Virus record (IMG/VR): IMGVR_UViG_3300035698_001899
Coordinates: 1 to 21,988 of that record
DNA from: a virus
Length of the DNA stretch: 21,988 nucleotides
Reading direction: 5' to 3' (one strand)
The notes beneath the pieces are model-generated. The model worked only from the letters and a program-made list of their open reading frames with translations. It ran no database searches and was not told the DNA's origin. Position numbers and translations under genes: made by a program. This document shows positions 6,795 through 14,787 of the stretch, piece after piece (position 1 is the stretch's first letter; every line of letters begins with the position of its first letter).

Positions 6795-7429
6795 CCGTAT
6801 GGTGCGTCCTAAATGGCGGCAAGTATTGTGACGTCGACGTTTATTTGTTGCGCGACCAAGTTGCAGCCAATCTCAATCAGCCGCACGAATTCCGATGTTT
6901 GGCAGACCGAGAGATAGAGGGCATTGATTGCTTTATACCTGATGAACAGTGGCCGGGTTGGTGGTCGAAGCTATTGCTGTTCCGTTATGCCACTGGGTAC
7001 AACCTTTATTTCGATTTGGACACTGTTATCACGGGCTCAATTGGTGGCCTGATATCTGAACAGCTATCTATGCCGAAAAACTGGGGCCAATCAGGATACG
7101 GAGGATGCCAGTCTTCAGTTATGTCGTGGGGCATGGATTATAGCCCGATCGCCGATAGGTTTAACGTGGATGAGTTGGCGCAGCCGACAAGCGGAGACTG
7201 TGGCAGGTTCCGCGGCCTGTACGGTGATCAGGAGTACGTCACCAATCAACTTGGCAACCCCGGCGCCGGCGTCATCGCAGAAATGAAGCGCGTCTATTCT
7301 TACAAATACCACTGCCAAAAAGGTCTACCCAGTGATGCGGTCGCCATTTGCTTTCATGGTGAGCCAAAGCCGGGACAGGTATCCGACCAATGGGTAATCG
7401 ATTCACGATACACGCAAACGGCGGCCTAG
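6785..7429 (+). CDS. Putative glycosyltransferase with DxD motif (GT8-like)
   Basis: A 214-aa protein resembling GT-A-fold transferases found in some siphoviruses. Key signs are the N-terminal strand LTVWCVLNGGKYCDVDVYLLRDQV, CLADREIEGIDCF, PGWWSKLLLFRYATG (57-71), YFDLDTVITG (75-84; the DLD is a DxD metal/sugar-nucleotide site) and GDQEYV (147-152) near the acceptor side. It is shorter than bacterial GT8 enzymes and has no membrane anchor. A GTG at 6779 is in frame, but GGGGAG at 6771-6776 is only two bases from it and eight from the ATG at 6785, so the ATG is chosen. Sugar and acceptor are unknown. Confidence 0.75.
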   Translation: MDLTVWCVLNGGKYCDVDVYLLRDQVAANLNQPHEFRCLADREIEGIDCFIPDEQWPGWWSKLLLFRYATGYNLYFDLDTVITGSIGGLISEQLSMPKNWGQSGYGGCQSSVMSWGMDYSPIADRFNVDELAQPTSGDCGRFRGLYGDQEYVTNQLGNPGAGVIAEMKRVYSYKYHCQKGLPSDAVAICFHGEPKPGQVSDQWVIDSRYTQTAA

Positions 7430-8061
7430 CGCACCAGGTCGCCATCGCGAGGGCGGTAAAGGCTGGATTTGATGCCACCGGTGAAACCAGCCAAATAACT
7501 CACTCACCGCACACGGCGGGTGATATCCATGTGGCAATCGGGCCCTGGTTCGCTTTAAAGCAATGGGTTGATTCGGACACTCTGTATATCGATCGCGCGT
7601 ACTGGGGAGACCCTGAGTGTGTCTCAATTCACTGGCTCAAAGGCGGCGAGAAGTGGTTTAGCGCCAACGGCCCGGGCAGGCCGACGCCGACCCTGAAGCC
7701 CCACAAGCAGGGTGTCAGGCGATTATATCTGTGTGACTACAACAAAGAACCCCAAGGGCGCTACGACAGCGCGCGCAGACACCCAGCCAATGGGCAGAAA
7801 GGGGATCTGTCTGACGATTTAGCGCGACACGATATAGCCATAGGCGGCCGATCAACGGCCCTCGTAGACGCAGCGATTGAGGGCCTGTCAGTTATCACTG
7901 ATGACCGCAATAGCCCTGTGTGGCAGCTACACGCGCGAAAGCAGACCCGAAGGCAGTGGATTGAAAACTTGGCATGGCACAACTGGTCACTGGACGAAAT
8001 AACGAGAGGTAATGCGTGGGAACACTTGTCACAACAGAAGCGGCGGAGGAAACACCCGTAA
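7390..8061 (+). CDS. GT-B-like phage protein of the glyco cassette
   Basis: A 223-aa protein. It begins with a His/Gly-rich segment (FTIHANGGLAHQVAIARA), then DIHVAIGPWFALKQW (45-59) and DTLYIDRAYWGDP (63-75). The C-terminal half has DIAIGGRSTALVDAAIEGLSV (148-168), reminiscent of the sugar-nucleotide-binding half of GT-B transferases where a Ser/Thr after Gly-Arg and a Glu in AAIEG are typical, and ends with RRQWIENLAWHNWSLDEITRGNAWEHL. The family is recurrent in phages next to DUF115-like genes. Activity is not proven. It overlaps the gene before by 40 bases and the connector gene after by 46 bases, so it is firmly part of the head operon. Confidence 0.6.
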   Translation: MGNRFTIHANGGLAHQVAIARAVKAGFDATGETSQITHSPHTAGDIHVAIGPWFALKQWVDSDTLYIDRAYWGDPECVSIHWLKGGEKWFSANGPGRPTPTLKPHKQGVRRLYLCDYNKEPQGRYDSARRHPANGQKGDLSDDLARHDIAIGGRSTALVDAAIEGLSVITDDRNSPVWQLHARKQTRRQWIENLAWHNWSLDEITRGNAWEHLSQQKRRRKHP

Positions 8062-8558
8062 CACTGGCCCAAGCTAAAGTGCAGTGTCGCATGGGTGACA
8101 TCACAGACCACGACACGCTATTGGCCCGATTAATCGACGCTGCTACTGCAGAGTATGAGCAATATGCCGGTATCACACTCGTATCGCGCACGATGACGTT
8201 GTATCTGGACGGATTCGGCGATTTGGATGTGGATCTGCAGACATACCCTGTCCAATCGGTGGGAAGCGTCAAATACGATGATGCCGACAATTCAGAGCAG
8301 ATACTCGGGAGTAGTAGCTACTTCACCAAATTGCAAGGGATGAGCCCTTATATCCGGGCAGTGGACTATTGGCCGAGCGCCTATACAAGCAAGCCGTCCA
8401 GCGTGCGGGTTGAATTTGTCGCCGGTTACCAAACTGTCGATGCTATCCCGGATGATGCCAAGCAAGCCATTTTGGTCAGAGTGCTGGAAATGTTCGAGGC
8501 CGAGGAAGGCACGCATCACAGCAAGTTACCCGGCCAGTCGCGTAGACGCTTTAACTAA
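8016..8558 (+). CDS. Head-tail connector protein, gp6-like
   Basis: Adaptor that forms a ring under the portal after packaging. The 180-aa product has the gp6/gp8-like layout: PVTLAQAKVQCRM (14-26) with a DHDTLLARLIDAATAEYEQYAGITLVSRTM helix region, then DLQTYPVQSVGSVKY, SSVRVEFVAGY and a final helix AIPDDAKQAILVRVLEMFEAEEG. Start is GTG at 8016, placed by GAGAGG (8004-8009) six bases before it; there is no better ATG. It begins within the last 46 bases of the GT-B-like gene. Its stop shares a base with the next start (TAATG). Confidence 0.88.
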   Translation: MGTLVTTEAAEETPVTLAQAKVQCRMGDITDHDTLLARLIDAATAEYEQYAGITLVSRTMTLYLDGFGDLDVDLQTYPVQSVGSVKYDDADNSEQILGSSSYFTKLQGMSPYIRAVDYWPSAYTSKPSSVRVEFVAGYQTVDAIPDDAKQAILVRVLEMFEAEEGTHHSKLPGQSRRRFN

Positions 8559-8872
8559 TGAAAAAGAAAAACACGCCGGTTGAGTTGCAGGTTGCAACCA
8601 ATGGCAGGGATTCGGTCGGCCAAGTCACCAAAACGTGGGCCAAATATGCCGACGTTTTCGGCTCCGTGGTCAGTTTGCGTGGTGCGGCTTATTACGCAGC
8701 CGAGCAGACGGCGAACGAAACCACTATTGAGCTTTATATTTGGTATCGGTCAGATATCAAGACCGACGACAGGGCAATTATCGGGGGTGTTACTTATGAA
8801 ATTGCGACGCCTCCGGAAAACCTTGGCATGAAAAACCGTGAATTATTGCTGCGGCTGCGAGTTGTCAGTTGA
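8558..8872 (+). CDS. Head-tail joining protein (SPP1 gp16-like)
   Basis: Head-closure protein that plugs the portal and joins the tail. At 104 aa it has the family's usual size. It shows the typical small beta-barrel pattern: DSVGQVTKTWAKYADVFGSV, a variable loop, ETTIELYIWYRSDIKTDDRAIIGGVTYEI and NRELLLRLRVV at the end. Start ATG shares one base with the connector stop. Its stop overlaps the next start (TTGA). Confidence 0.87.
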   Translation: MKKKNTPVELQVATNGRDSVGQVTKTWAKYADVFGSVVSLRGAAYYAAEQTANETTIELYIWYRSDIKTDDRAIIGGVTYEIATPPENLGMKNRELLLRLRVVS

Positions 8873-9423
8873 CCAACATATCCATACAGGCGCATCCCGA
8901 TAACAGGAAGCTGATAGACACGCTCAATACGTTGGCGGCTGACCTGCAACAAAAAGGGATTCGCTCCGCACTTCATGTGTCAGCAAAGCCGCTATTAGTG
9001 GCAATGAGATCAAAGGCGCCTGATGACGGCAAAACGTCGGGGAGTCGATTGGCTCGGGCGATCAATAAGACGCAGGCCAAAACAGGCCAGGGCGTACAGA
9101 CTGGAAAAGGTAAACGGAAGGTATCCCTTGCAAGTGGCGAAGTGGGGTTGATTATCGGGCCCAATAAAAAGGTCGCAGGGAACGCTGTGCAGTGGCTCGC
9201 AAACATTGTCGAGCATGGCGCCAAGCCGCATAAAATCAAGGTGCGCGCAAAGAACCAGGGCGGCGCATTCAGGTTTGGCGGGCAATTCAGAAGTGGGACC
9301 ATTATGCACCCGGGGATCAAGGCCAGTAACTTTATGTCAGGCGCATTGGATTCCGCCGGCGGGCAGATGGAGCAAGGTTTTTACGGCGGATTAAGCAAGT
9401 GGTTGGATAAAAATGGACGTTAG
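8869..9423 (+). CDS. Tail completion protein, HK97 gp10 family
   Basis: A 184-aa protein of the HK97-gp10-like family, which acts at the head-proximal end of the tail. Visible features are LIDTLNTLAADLQQKGIRSALHVSAKPLLVAMRSKAP (15-51), the basic KGKRKVS loop, GEVGLIIGP and the conserved AQ-like site here VQWLANIVEHGAKPHKI, then MHPGIKASNFM and a C-terminal amphipathic segment. Start is TTG at 8869, within the stop of the previous gene; no alternative start gives the full conserved N-terminus. It overlaps the next gene by 11 bases. Confidence 0.85.
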   Translation: MTNISIQAHPDNRKLIDTLNTLAADLQQKGIRSALHVSAKPLLVAMRSKAPDDGKTSGSRLARAINKTQAKTGQGVQTGKGKRKVSLASGEVGLIIGPNKKVAGNAVQWLANIVEHGAKPHKIKVRAKNQGGAFRFGGQFRSGTIMHPGIKASNFMSGALDSAGGQMEQGFYGGLSKWLDKNGR

Positions 9424-10141
9424 CGGAATTGTTACACGGCTGGTTGCCCAGTGCCCGACGCTGGCACAGGTTATCGCTGCAGGTACAGGTGGTACCCAGA
9501 CGCCGATAGCATCACAGGCGAATCTTTGCACTCTTCTGGAGGGGCTGGTGTCTAGCAGGATGTATCCGCTGCAGCTTCCGGAGAACCCCGATCATCCCTC
9601 AATCGTGTATCAAATGGTCAGTAGCGCGCCGGGAGTCTTTGAGGGGTACGACGTTACCCACACCGACCTATTCATACTGAATGTGCGTGGCGAAGATTAC
9701 GCGGTATTGCTGACCCTGGTGAATAGCGTCATATCGGCACTGGCGGGTGCCAATATCGAAATCACTGACATTCTCCACGACTACGACCAAACCGAGAACC
9801 TGTACCGCATCAATCTTGAGGTGAGCTATAGCTATATAACCAGCGCGAGTCAGTCAATGCCCGCTGCTTTTGTGTACCCCATATCCAGAGCAGGCGAGGG
9901 GTCAACTTACGACAACTATACCAAGCAATTACTGGCGGGAGATTATGCAGTATTGATTATCACCGCCGACAACAATATTCCTGCACTGCAGGATGAAGTA
10001 CAGGCCGCCTTACTCGGTTGGCAGCAGTCTCAGTACCACCATGAAATGGAGTACGGAAACGGGGCCTCTGTTGAGGGAGTAGGAGGGCTTGAAGTGTGGC
10101 GGGAGAATTACCGTGACGCGTTTTACATGACTCAAACCTAA
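9413..10141 (+). CDS. Tail terminator-like protein with two domains
   Basis: Tail terminators cap the tail tube at its final length and bind the head connector. This 242-aa product is about 1.7 times the length of a single-domain terminator. Residues 1-145 look like DUF3168/gpU-type proteins (YPLQLPENPDHPSIVYQMVS, FILNVRGEDYAVLLTLVNSV, then a LYRINLEVSYSY strand). Residues 160-242 resemble the Mu gp37-type terminator (DNIPALQDEVQAALLGWQ, then GLEVWRENYRDAFYMTQ). The two appear fused or duplicated in one chain. The ATG lies inside the previous gene's end; the stop is followed directly by a terminator hairpin. Confidence 0.72.
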   Translation: MDVSGIVTRLVAQCPTLAQVIAAGTGGTQTPIASQANLCTLLEGLVSSRMYPLQLPENPDHPSIVYQMVSSAPGVFEGYDVTHTDLFILNVRGEDYAVLLTLVNSVISALAGANIEITDILHDYDQTENLYRINLEVSYSYITSASQSMPAAFVYPISRAGEGSTYDNYTKQLLAGDYAVLIITADNNIPALQDEVQAALLGWQQSQYHHEMEYGNGASVEGVGGLEVWRENYRDAFYMTQT

Positions 10142-10160
10142 AAGCAACCAGAACCTAACG

Positions 10161-10182
10161 ACCCGCTTCGGCGGGTTTTTTT
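10161..10182 (+). terminator. Intrinsic terminator-like hairpin before tail tube gene
   Basis: ACCCGC (10161-10166) pairs perfectly with GCGGGT (10171-10176) around a TTCG tetraloop, a very stable loop, and is followed by a run of seven T residues ending at 10182. As with the capsid gene, the next ATG lies about 30 bases on, leaving no space for an independent promoter. Confidence 0.8.
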
Positions 10183-10183
10183 A

Positions 10184-10214
10184 TGCCTGAAAAAAGGCAG
10201 AGGAATCAACTATG
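10184..10214 (+). promoter_or_regulatory. Tail tube leader hairpin and ribosome-binding site
   Basis: TGCCT (10184-10188) pairs with AGGCA (10195-10199) around a 6-base loop, followed by GAGGAA and the ATG at 10212. This is a near-copy of the capsid leader at 4152-4181; both run from the terminator T-run through TATGCCTG to the start codon with almost identical spacing. Confidence 0.65.
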
Positions 10215-11159
10215 TTATTTAAAAACAAGACGCTTTTGGCGAAGGTCGAAAGCACATACGGAACTGATCCAGCTCCGGATGGATCAGACGCGGTACTCAC
10301 AAGCAACTTCCAGATACAGCCGTATGCCGGCCCTGTTGTGTCCCGAAATAACGACCGCTCAACGCTGGGTGGTCAGACGGTCGTGAATACTAACCCGCAA
10401 GTCCAGATCACGTTCGATGTTGAGATCGCCGGAAGTGGAACCGCTGGCGATGCGCCTGCCTATGCCGCACTGCTGAAGGGATGTGGCTTTGCTGAGACAG
10501 ATCCGAGCCCTACCGGAACGTCAAAGATTTACTCGCCGGTATCGTCTGCGTTTGATTCGCTGGCGTTTTACTTTTTCCACGACGGCCAGCGTCACAAGAT
10601 ACTGGGTTCTCGGGGCAATATGTCGCTGTCACTGGCTCGTGGCGCAATACCCATGTTCAGTTTTACCTTCATTGGGCGCTACACCACGCCGACAGCAGTC
10701 TCACCCAGCAGTGTCGATGTGAGCGACTACGTTTCACCCATCGCCGTAACGAACGCAAACACTCCCACCTACACAATGGGCGGATCTCCATTGACCGCTC
10801 TGCGCGCCGAGTCTTTGACACTGGATATGGGGAACAACGTCATTGCTCGCAACATTATCAACTCAAACGAAATCTTCATTACAGACAGAGCTGTCACAGG
10901 CAACACGGTTGTTGAGGCGGTACTGCCAAGCGCTAAGGACTGGTTCACGGACGGACTAGAAAGCCACGCGGGCGTTATTACCCAGACGGTACAGCTTGTG
11001 CACGGCACCGTCTCTGGAAACATCGTTCAGATCGATGCGCCAGCGGTGCAGCTCACCTCTGTTGGACAGAATGAAAGCGAGGGCCTGTTGGTCTACGCCT
11101 TCGGACTGTCTTGCGTCCCTGTCGCTGGTAATGACGAAATCGTTTTGACTATTTACTAA
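10212..11159 (+). CDS. Major tail tube protein
   Basis: A 315-aa protein that forms the stacked hexameric rings of the tail. It starts LFKNKTLLAKVESTYGTDPAP (residues 2-22), a common opening for this phage tail-tube family, followed by beta-rich sequence with VQITFDVEIAGSG, APAYAALLKGCGF and SARGNMSLS-like strands. Position between the tail terminator and the G/GT chaperones is that of lambda gpV. Its own leader with terminator hairpin and strong Shine-Dalgarno sequence fits a need for high expression. Length suits a tube protein with one extra C-terminal domain (about residues 200-315). Confidence 0.88.
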   Translation: MLFKNKTLLAKVESTYGTDPAPDGSDAVLTSNFQIQPYAGPVVSRNNDRSTLGGQTVVNTNPQVQITFDVEIAGSGTAGDAPAYAALLKGCGFAETDPSPTGTSKIYSPVSSAFDSLAFYFFHDGQRHKILGSRGNMSLSLARGAIPMFSFTFIGRYTTPTAVSPSSVDVSDYVSPIAVTNANTPTYTMGGSPLTALRAESLTLDMGNNVIARNIINSNEIFITDRAVTGNTVVEAVLPSAKDWFTDGLESHAGVITQTVQLVHGTVSGNIVQIDAPAVQLTSVGQNESEGLLVYAFGLSCVPVAGNDEIVLTIY

Positions 11160-11170
11160 CCGCGCGGTAG

Positions 11171-11231
11171 GTGAGCGGCCCCGTTTGCCCGTGGGGTCGC
11201 TTGCCATCTTTTATTCAACGGGCATTTTTTT
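11171..11231 (+). terminator. Hairpin and alternative terminator after tail tube gene
   Basis: Two exclusive or pseudoknotted pairings are possible. The first is GCGGCCCC (11175-11182) with GGGGTCGC (11193-11200), extendable to 12 bp with wobbles. The second is TGCCCGT (11186-11192), which lies in the loop of the first, with ACGGGCA (11218-11224) followed by seven T residues (11225-11231). The second is a terminator. The TTATTCA..GGGCAT part resembles the element after the capsid gene (5422-5433). Confidence 0.55.
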
Positions 11232-11253
11232 CATCATTCAGGAGTAACGCACA

Positions 11254-11613
11254 ATGGGCATATTGTACGGGCGAGAAGACACTATCGAGGTCAACGTTGC
11301 AACCACTATCAGCGGGAGTCTCGAAAAAAAATACAAGCTGAAATTCAAGGTTACTTTCAAGCGTCGGGATTACGACGACGCAAAAGAGCAAGTCCGGCAG
11401 CTTAACAACACTGATTATTCGGACGTCACTGAGGTCTCGCTGATTAAGAGCGACATTATTTCATGGCGCGATCTTCAGGGCGACGGTGGCGAGGTTGAGT
11501 ATAACGAAGAAAACCTCGAGGCCGCTTTACAGCAGCCGGAATATCGCTTGGCCTTTTTCAACGCATGGGGGGAGGTGCAACTGCGCCGACTGCTGGCAAA
11601 CACAAAAAACTGA
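11254..11613 (+). CDS. Tail assembly chaperone G (zero frame)
   Basis: A 119-aa acidic protein in the place of lambda gpG, between tail tube and tape measure. These chaperones coat the tape measure before tube polymerisation and are not part of the finished virion. It has an N-terminal beta segment (EVNVATTISGSLEKKYKLKFKVTF, about residues 12-35) and a later helical part ending LRRLLANTKN. Start ATG follows CAGGAGTAA at good spacing. The last two sense codons, AAA AAC, together with the preceding A form the slippery heptamer A_AAA_AAC directly before the TGA stop, allowing read-through into the T part by a -1 shift. Confidence 0.85.
   Translation: MGILYGREDTIEVNVATTISGSLEKKYKLKFKVTFKRRDYDDAKEQVRQLNNTDYSDVTEVSLIKSDIISWRDLQGDGGEVEYNEENLEAALQQPEYRLAFFNAWGEVQLRRLLANTKN
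11604..11610 (+). other. Programmed -1 frameshift site A_AAA_AAC
   Basis: In the G frame the codons are ACA AAA AAC TGA; the heptamer A_AAA_AAC obeys the X_XXY_YYZ rule and abuts the stop codon. A -1 shift there continues LIEAGYQYVQ in the T frame, which is open from before this point to 11966. Only a weak 5-bp stem ATTGA/TCAAT (11613-11631) follows. Frameshifting at this position between tail tube and tape measure is well established for siphoviruses. Confidence 0.85.
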
Positions 11614-11966
11614 TTGAGGCTGGCTATCAATACGTCCAAAGGAATCAGTCGGGCGACGATGGCCTAGCCGAAGACTCAGAGTATTTTAATCTTCCAGAAT
11701 CCTATCTAAAACGCCATAGGGATGAGCACTTCACGGTACACCACGAAGGCAAGGACGCCTTCCAGTTGTTCGAGTTTTGTCAAACCCAGTGGCGCCTTCA
11801 TCCGGCAACAGGATCGCGGATAGGTCTGGATTACACCGCAGTTATTGCAATCGCTGGCGTTATGGGTTGCAACGACTTACAGACTCTCAAATTTGTTCGT
11901 TTTATCGAGCTAGGCGCTTTAACGGCCTATGCCAACCGTGACGTGGAATCAATGATCTATGGCTAA
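11610..11966 (+). CDS. Tail assembly chaperone T part (GT fusion)
   Basis: The 118 residues translated after the -1 shift; joined to G they give a 237-aa GT protein (11254-11966). In the lambda system G and GT must be made at a fixed ratio, GT linking the chaperone-coated tape measure to tube subunits. The T part carries a DUF1799-like signature: FQLFEFCQTQWRLHP followed by RIGLDYTAVIAIAGVMG, with the QWR and GLDY pieces typical of phage proteins in this slot. An in-frame ATG at 11565 lies inside the G overlap without a good ribosome-binding site and is not thought to be used. The tape measure starts within the last eight bases. Confidence 0.82.
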   Translation: MIEAGYQYVQRNQSGDDGLAEDSEYFNLPESYLKRHRDEHFTVHHEGKDAFQLFEFCQTQWRLHPATGSRIGLDYTAVIAIAGVMGCNDLQTLKFVRFIELGALTAYANRDVESMIYG

Positions 11967-14787
11967 GACATATAAAGCCGGTATTCTAATTACCGCCGAT
12001 GGCAAGGGCGCACAGAAGCAGATAAAGCTCACGTCCAACCAGGTGGCTGCGCTCGATAAAACGGTTTCAAAGTCCTCTAAAAGCATCGCCAGTGATTCTA
12101 ACCGTATTAGCAACGGCTTTAAAAAAGTCGGTAAGAGTGCGGCCATTTTTGGTGCCGCATTTGCGGGCGTAGCGGCTCTAACTCTCCGCAAGGTCATCCA
12201 GAACACTAGCGAACAAGACGCGGCGATGGCACAGCTTAATGCCACGCTCAAGTCTACCAAATTCGCAGCGGGCAAGAGTGCAGAAGGTTTAGCCCAAACA
12301 GCCTCCAGCCTCCAGAAGATCACTCGCTACGGTGACGAATCCATCATCGGCCTGCAATCCCTGCTGCTCACCTTCAAAGAAATCAAAGGGGATAATTTTG
12401 ACCGGACGACCAAAGCGGCCCTCGACATGGCGACCGCTATGGGCACTGATACAAAGTCCGCCGCCATCCAACTGGGCAAAGCATTAAACGACCCCGCTAC
12501 CCAGCTCTCCGCTCTCTCGCGCTCAGGTATCACGTTCAGCGAAAGCCAGAAGGAAGTCATCAAATCAATGCAGGCGTCCGGCGATATGGCTGGCGCTCAG
12601 ACGCTCATCCTTGAAGAACTGGAAAGTCAATTCGGGGGTTCCGCCGAAGCTGCGAGAGATACTCTCGGTGGCGCTCTTGACGGTCTATCGAACGCCTGGG
12701 GTGATCTGTTTGAGGCGGAGTCAAGTACATCCAGCTCAATGGTGTCTGGGATAAACAGTATTGAGGAGGCGATTACTTCTCAGGGCTTCGCTGATGGATT
12801 ATCTGGTGCAGTGGCTCTGTTTACGGAGCTTTTTGAGATAATAGGTAAGGTTTATGAAGGCTTTTCGTTGCTCGGGGGTGTTCTTGCTGAAGGCTTTGCC
12901 ACATTGCGACAGGAGACCGGTCTTTTTGCTGACGCATTGGACGCGCAAGGGGAGGCACTGACTGCTACGGTCGAAATGTCAGCGGAGTCTATCGCTGCTC
13001 TAAAAGCCGAAGCGAAATTGACCGAAGAATCGACCAAGTCAACCGAAGGTCTCACCAAAGCTACGCTCGATGAGATCAAAGTGACCGCCACCAGGTTAAA
13101 GCAATCCACCACCTTGAAAAAATTGCTCGCTGATGAGCAGAAGGGAATTGAAAAGTTACGTAAGGAACAAGAAAAAGCGGTCGCGCAGTTGGTGAAAAAC
13201 CTCGCATCCAATGAGGCGCTGATCGAGACGATTGAGTTCGAGACAGAATTGCTGGGATTGAGTGCTGACGCGCAGGAACTTGAGCGCGAACTGAGGCGCC
13301 TAAACGTCGATGCCACGGAGGAGCAAACCGCTGCGCTTACAGAGGCAGTCAAGGCTAGGCAAGCAGCGCGGAAAGCGGCTGATGAGGAAACCGCCGCACT
13401 CGAAGTCAATACCTCGAAGCAGGAAGATGCAGCGGCAAGGACGATCGGGGCGTGGGAAGATAGTGCGACAGCTATCAGCGGAGTCTTTACCGGCATTTTA
13501 GAAGATGGGAAGCTGTCTTTTGACGGACTATTCGAGAGTTTTAGTGGGACTCTATCCGATATGGCGGCGGAAGCGGTCGCGACAGAATTTGAAATCCCCG
13601 GTGGCGAACTGGGCGGCGATCTAGTTTCCGGTGTGGTTGGTGGGGTAGTCAGCGCGGCGGTCACTTCATTCCTTCCGAAGGTTTTAGACGCGATTGGATT
13701 CGGCGAAGATAATGACGGCAATAATGCAGGTAGTGCTAACTTTAATCTAGCGGACGGATCGATCAGTCGTAACTTTTGGGGAAATAACGGCGACGGAAAT
13801 GCCAATACAAACTCAGCAGCCGACCTTGTTCAGCCCCTTATAGACTTTGCTGATTTAATCGGAGGGTCTAATTTTGCCGGACAAATTCAGGTCGATAATA
13901 ATAACGGCATTCAATATGACGGCCAGACTTTCGGACAAGACCAGTCCGGATTTTTAGCCGCTGCATTTAGAGATATTATTGGTGGTGCCGACGAACTGGA
14001 CGACTCTCTCAAAAGACTGCTGGTCGGCTTCGATGGAACCTCTGACCAGTTCCTAGAGTTCACGCAGGCGATACTGACCCTCTCCGAGAACGCATCGATC
14101 AACTCTGTCACCGATGCGATTAAAGAGTTCGACGGCGCTCAGCGCACGATGCTTGTCAATTTCGACCAGCAAACGATCTCTTTGAATACGCTGGTCGATA
14201 ACTTCGATGGCTCAAGCGAGGCAGCGCAAGAGCTCTCCGATAAGCTGGTTATCAACAAAAACGCCGCGTATGACTTCGCGCTGGCTATCCAAGCCATCGG
14301 CCTTCAGATCGGCGAGGCGGCGTCGGCACAGGCTCAGTATATCCGTGAGTCGGTAATGACCGAAGAGGACCTGCGATCGTCCAGGCTTGCTGAGCGTGAT
14401 GCGCTGCGTGATTCACTATCATCACTGGTTGATCCTCAGAAAATCGAAGAGGCATCGTCAAAAATTCTTGAGCTCAATAAGCAGGTTTTCGATAGCCTTG
14501 CCGAGGATGAGCAGCTACGTCGATCGGAAGAGTTCGCCGGCATAGCGGAGAACACAGCCGATATTGCCCAAACTGTTCTTGATAAGTCTCTCGAGACGCT
14601 AGAGGTGAACGCGGAAAAAACCAATGAGCGTATAAGAGTCATGCTCGAACTGGCGGCGGACAAGCAAAATATAGCGGCGGATACCGCGCTGCAGGCATCA
14701 CTGAACATGCTCGCAGCGGTGGCTGATCTTCAAACTAACGGCGTGACCGTGAACGTGAATACCGCGACTGGCGAGGTGAACACATGA
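11959..14787 (+). CDS. Tail length tape measure protein
   Basis: A 942-aa protein that sets tail length and is ejected with the DNA. It begins with a basic coat-like segment (KTYKAGILITADGKGAQKQI) and the typical HNRISNGFKK-type N-terminus with a hydrophobic AAIFGAAFAGVAALTL (57-72). Domains that follow include the conserved tape-measure block with GDESIIGLQSLLLTFKEI and LGKALNDPATQLSALSRSGITFSE (about 128-192), a Lys/Glu coiled coil (KKLLADEQKGIEKLRKEQEKA near 387), and a Gly/Val hydrophobic stretch (GVVGGVVSAAVTSF near 557). No lysozyme or peptidase motif was seen. At 0.15 nm per residue it would give a tail of about 140 nm. Start overlaps the T stop by eight bases. Confidence 0.93.
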   Translation: MAKTYKAGILITADGKGAQKQIKLTSNQVAALDKTVSKSSKSIASDSNRISNGFKKVGKSAAIFGAAFAGVAALTLRKVIQNTSEQDAAMAQLNATLKSTKFAAGKSAEGLAQTASSLQKITRYGDESIIGLQSLLLTFKEIKGDNFDRTTKAALDMATAMGTDTKSAAIQLGKALNDPATQLSALSRSGITFSESQKEVIKSMQASGDMAGAQTLILEELESQFGGSAEAARDTLGGALDGLSNAWGDLFEAESSTSSSMVSGINSIEEAITSQGFADGLSGAVALFTELFEIIGKVYEGFSLLGGVLAEGFATLRQETGLFADALDAQGEALTATVEMSAESIAALKAEAKLTEESTKSTEGLTKATLDEIKVTATRLKQSTTLKKLLADEQKGIEKLRKEQEKAVAQLVKNLASNEALIETIEFETELLGLSADAQELERELRRLNVDATEEQTAALTEAVKARQAARKAADEETAALEVNTSKQEDAAARTIGAWEDSATAISGVFTGILEDGKLSFDGLFESFSGTLSDMAAEAVATEFEIPGGELGGDLVSGVVGGVVSAAVTSFLPKVLDAIGFGEDNDGNNAGSANFNLADGSISRNFWGNNGDGNANTNSAADLVQPLIDFADLIGGSNFAGQIQVDNNNGIQYDGQTFGQDQSGFLAAAFRDIIGGADELDDSLKRLLVGFDGTSDQFLEFTQAILTLSENASINSVTDAIKEFDGAQRTMLVNFDQQTISLNTLVDNFDGSSEAAQELSDKLVINKNAAYDFALAIQAIGLQIGEAASAQAQYIRESVMTEEDLRSSRLAERDALRDSLSSLVDPQKIEEASSKILELNKQVFDSLAEDEQLRRSEEFAGIAENTADIAQTVLDKSLETLEVNAEKTNERIRVMLELAADKQNIAADTALQASLNMLAAVADLQTNGVTVNVNTATGEVNT

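Noticed and set aside
11572-11580. G-run (GGGGGGA) as the G/GT slippery site, as in lambda
   Set aside because: In the G frame the codons TGG GGG GAG do not re-pair well after a -1 slip; A_AAA_AAC at the stop fits the rule in both sites.
13600-13700. Gly/Val stretch in the tape measure as a separate membrane gene
   Set aside because: Part of one continuous frame; hydrophobic segments are normal in tape measure proteins.
12852-13805. 317-aa open frame antisense to the tape measure
   Set aside because: Ser/Ala-rich composition is what the complementary strand of a coiled-coil gene gives; no start signal and no family likeness.
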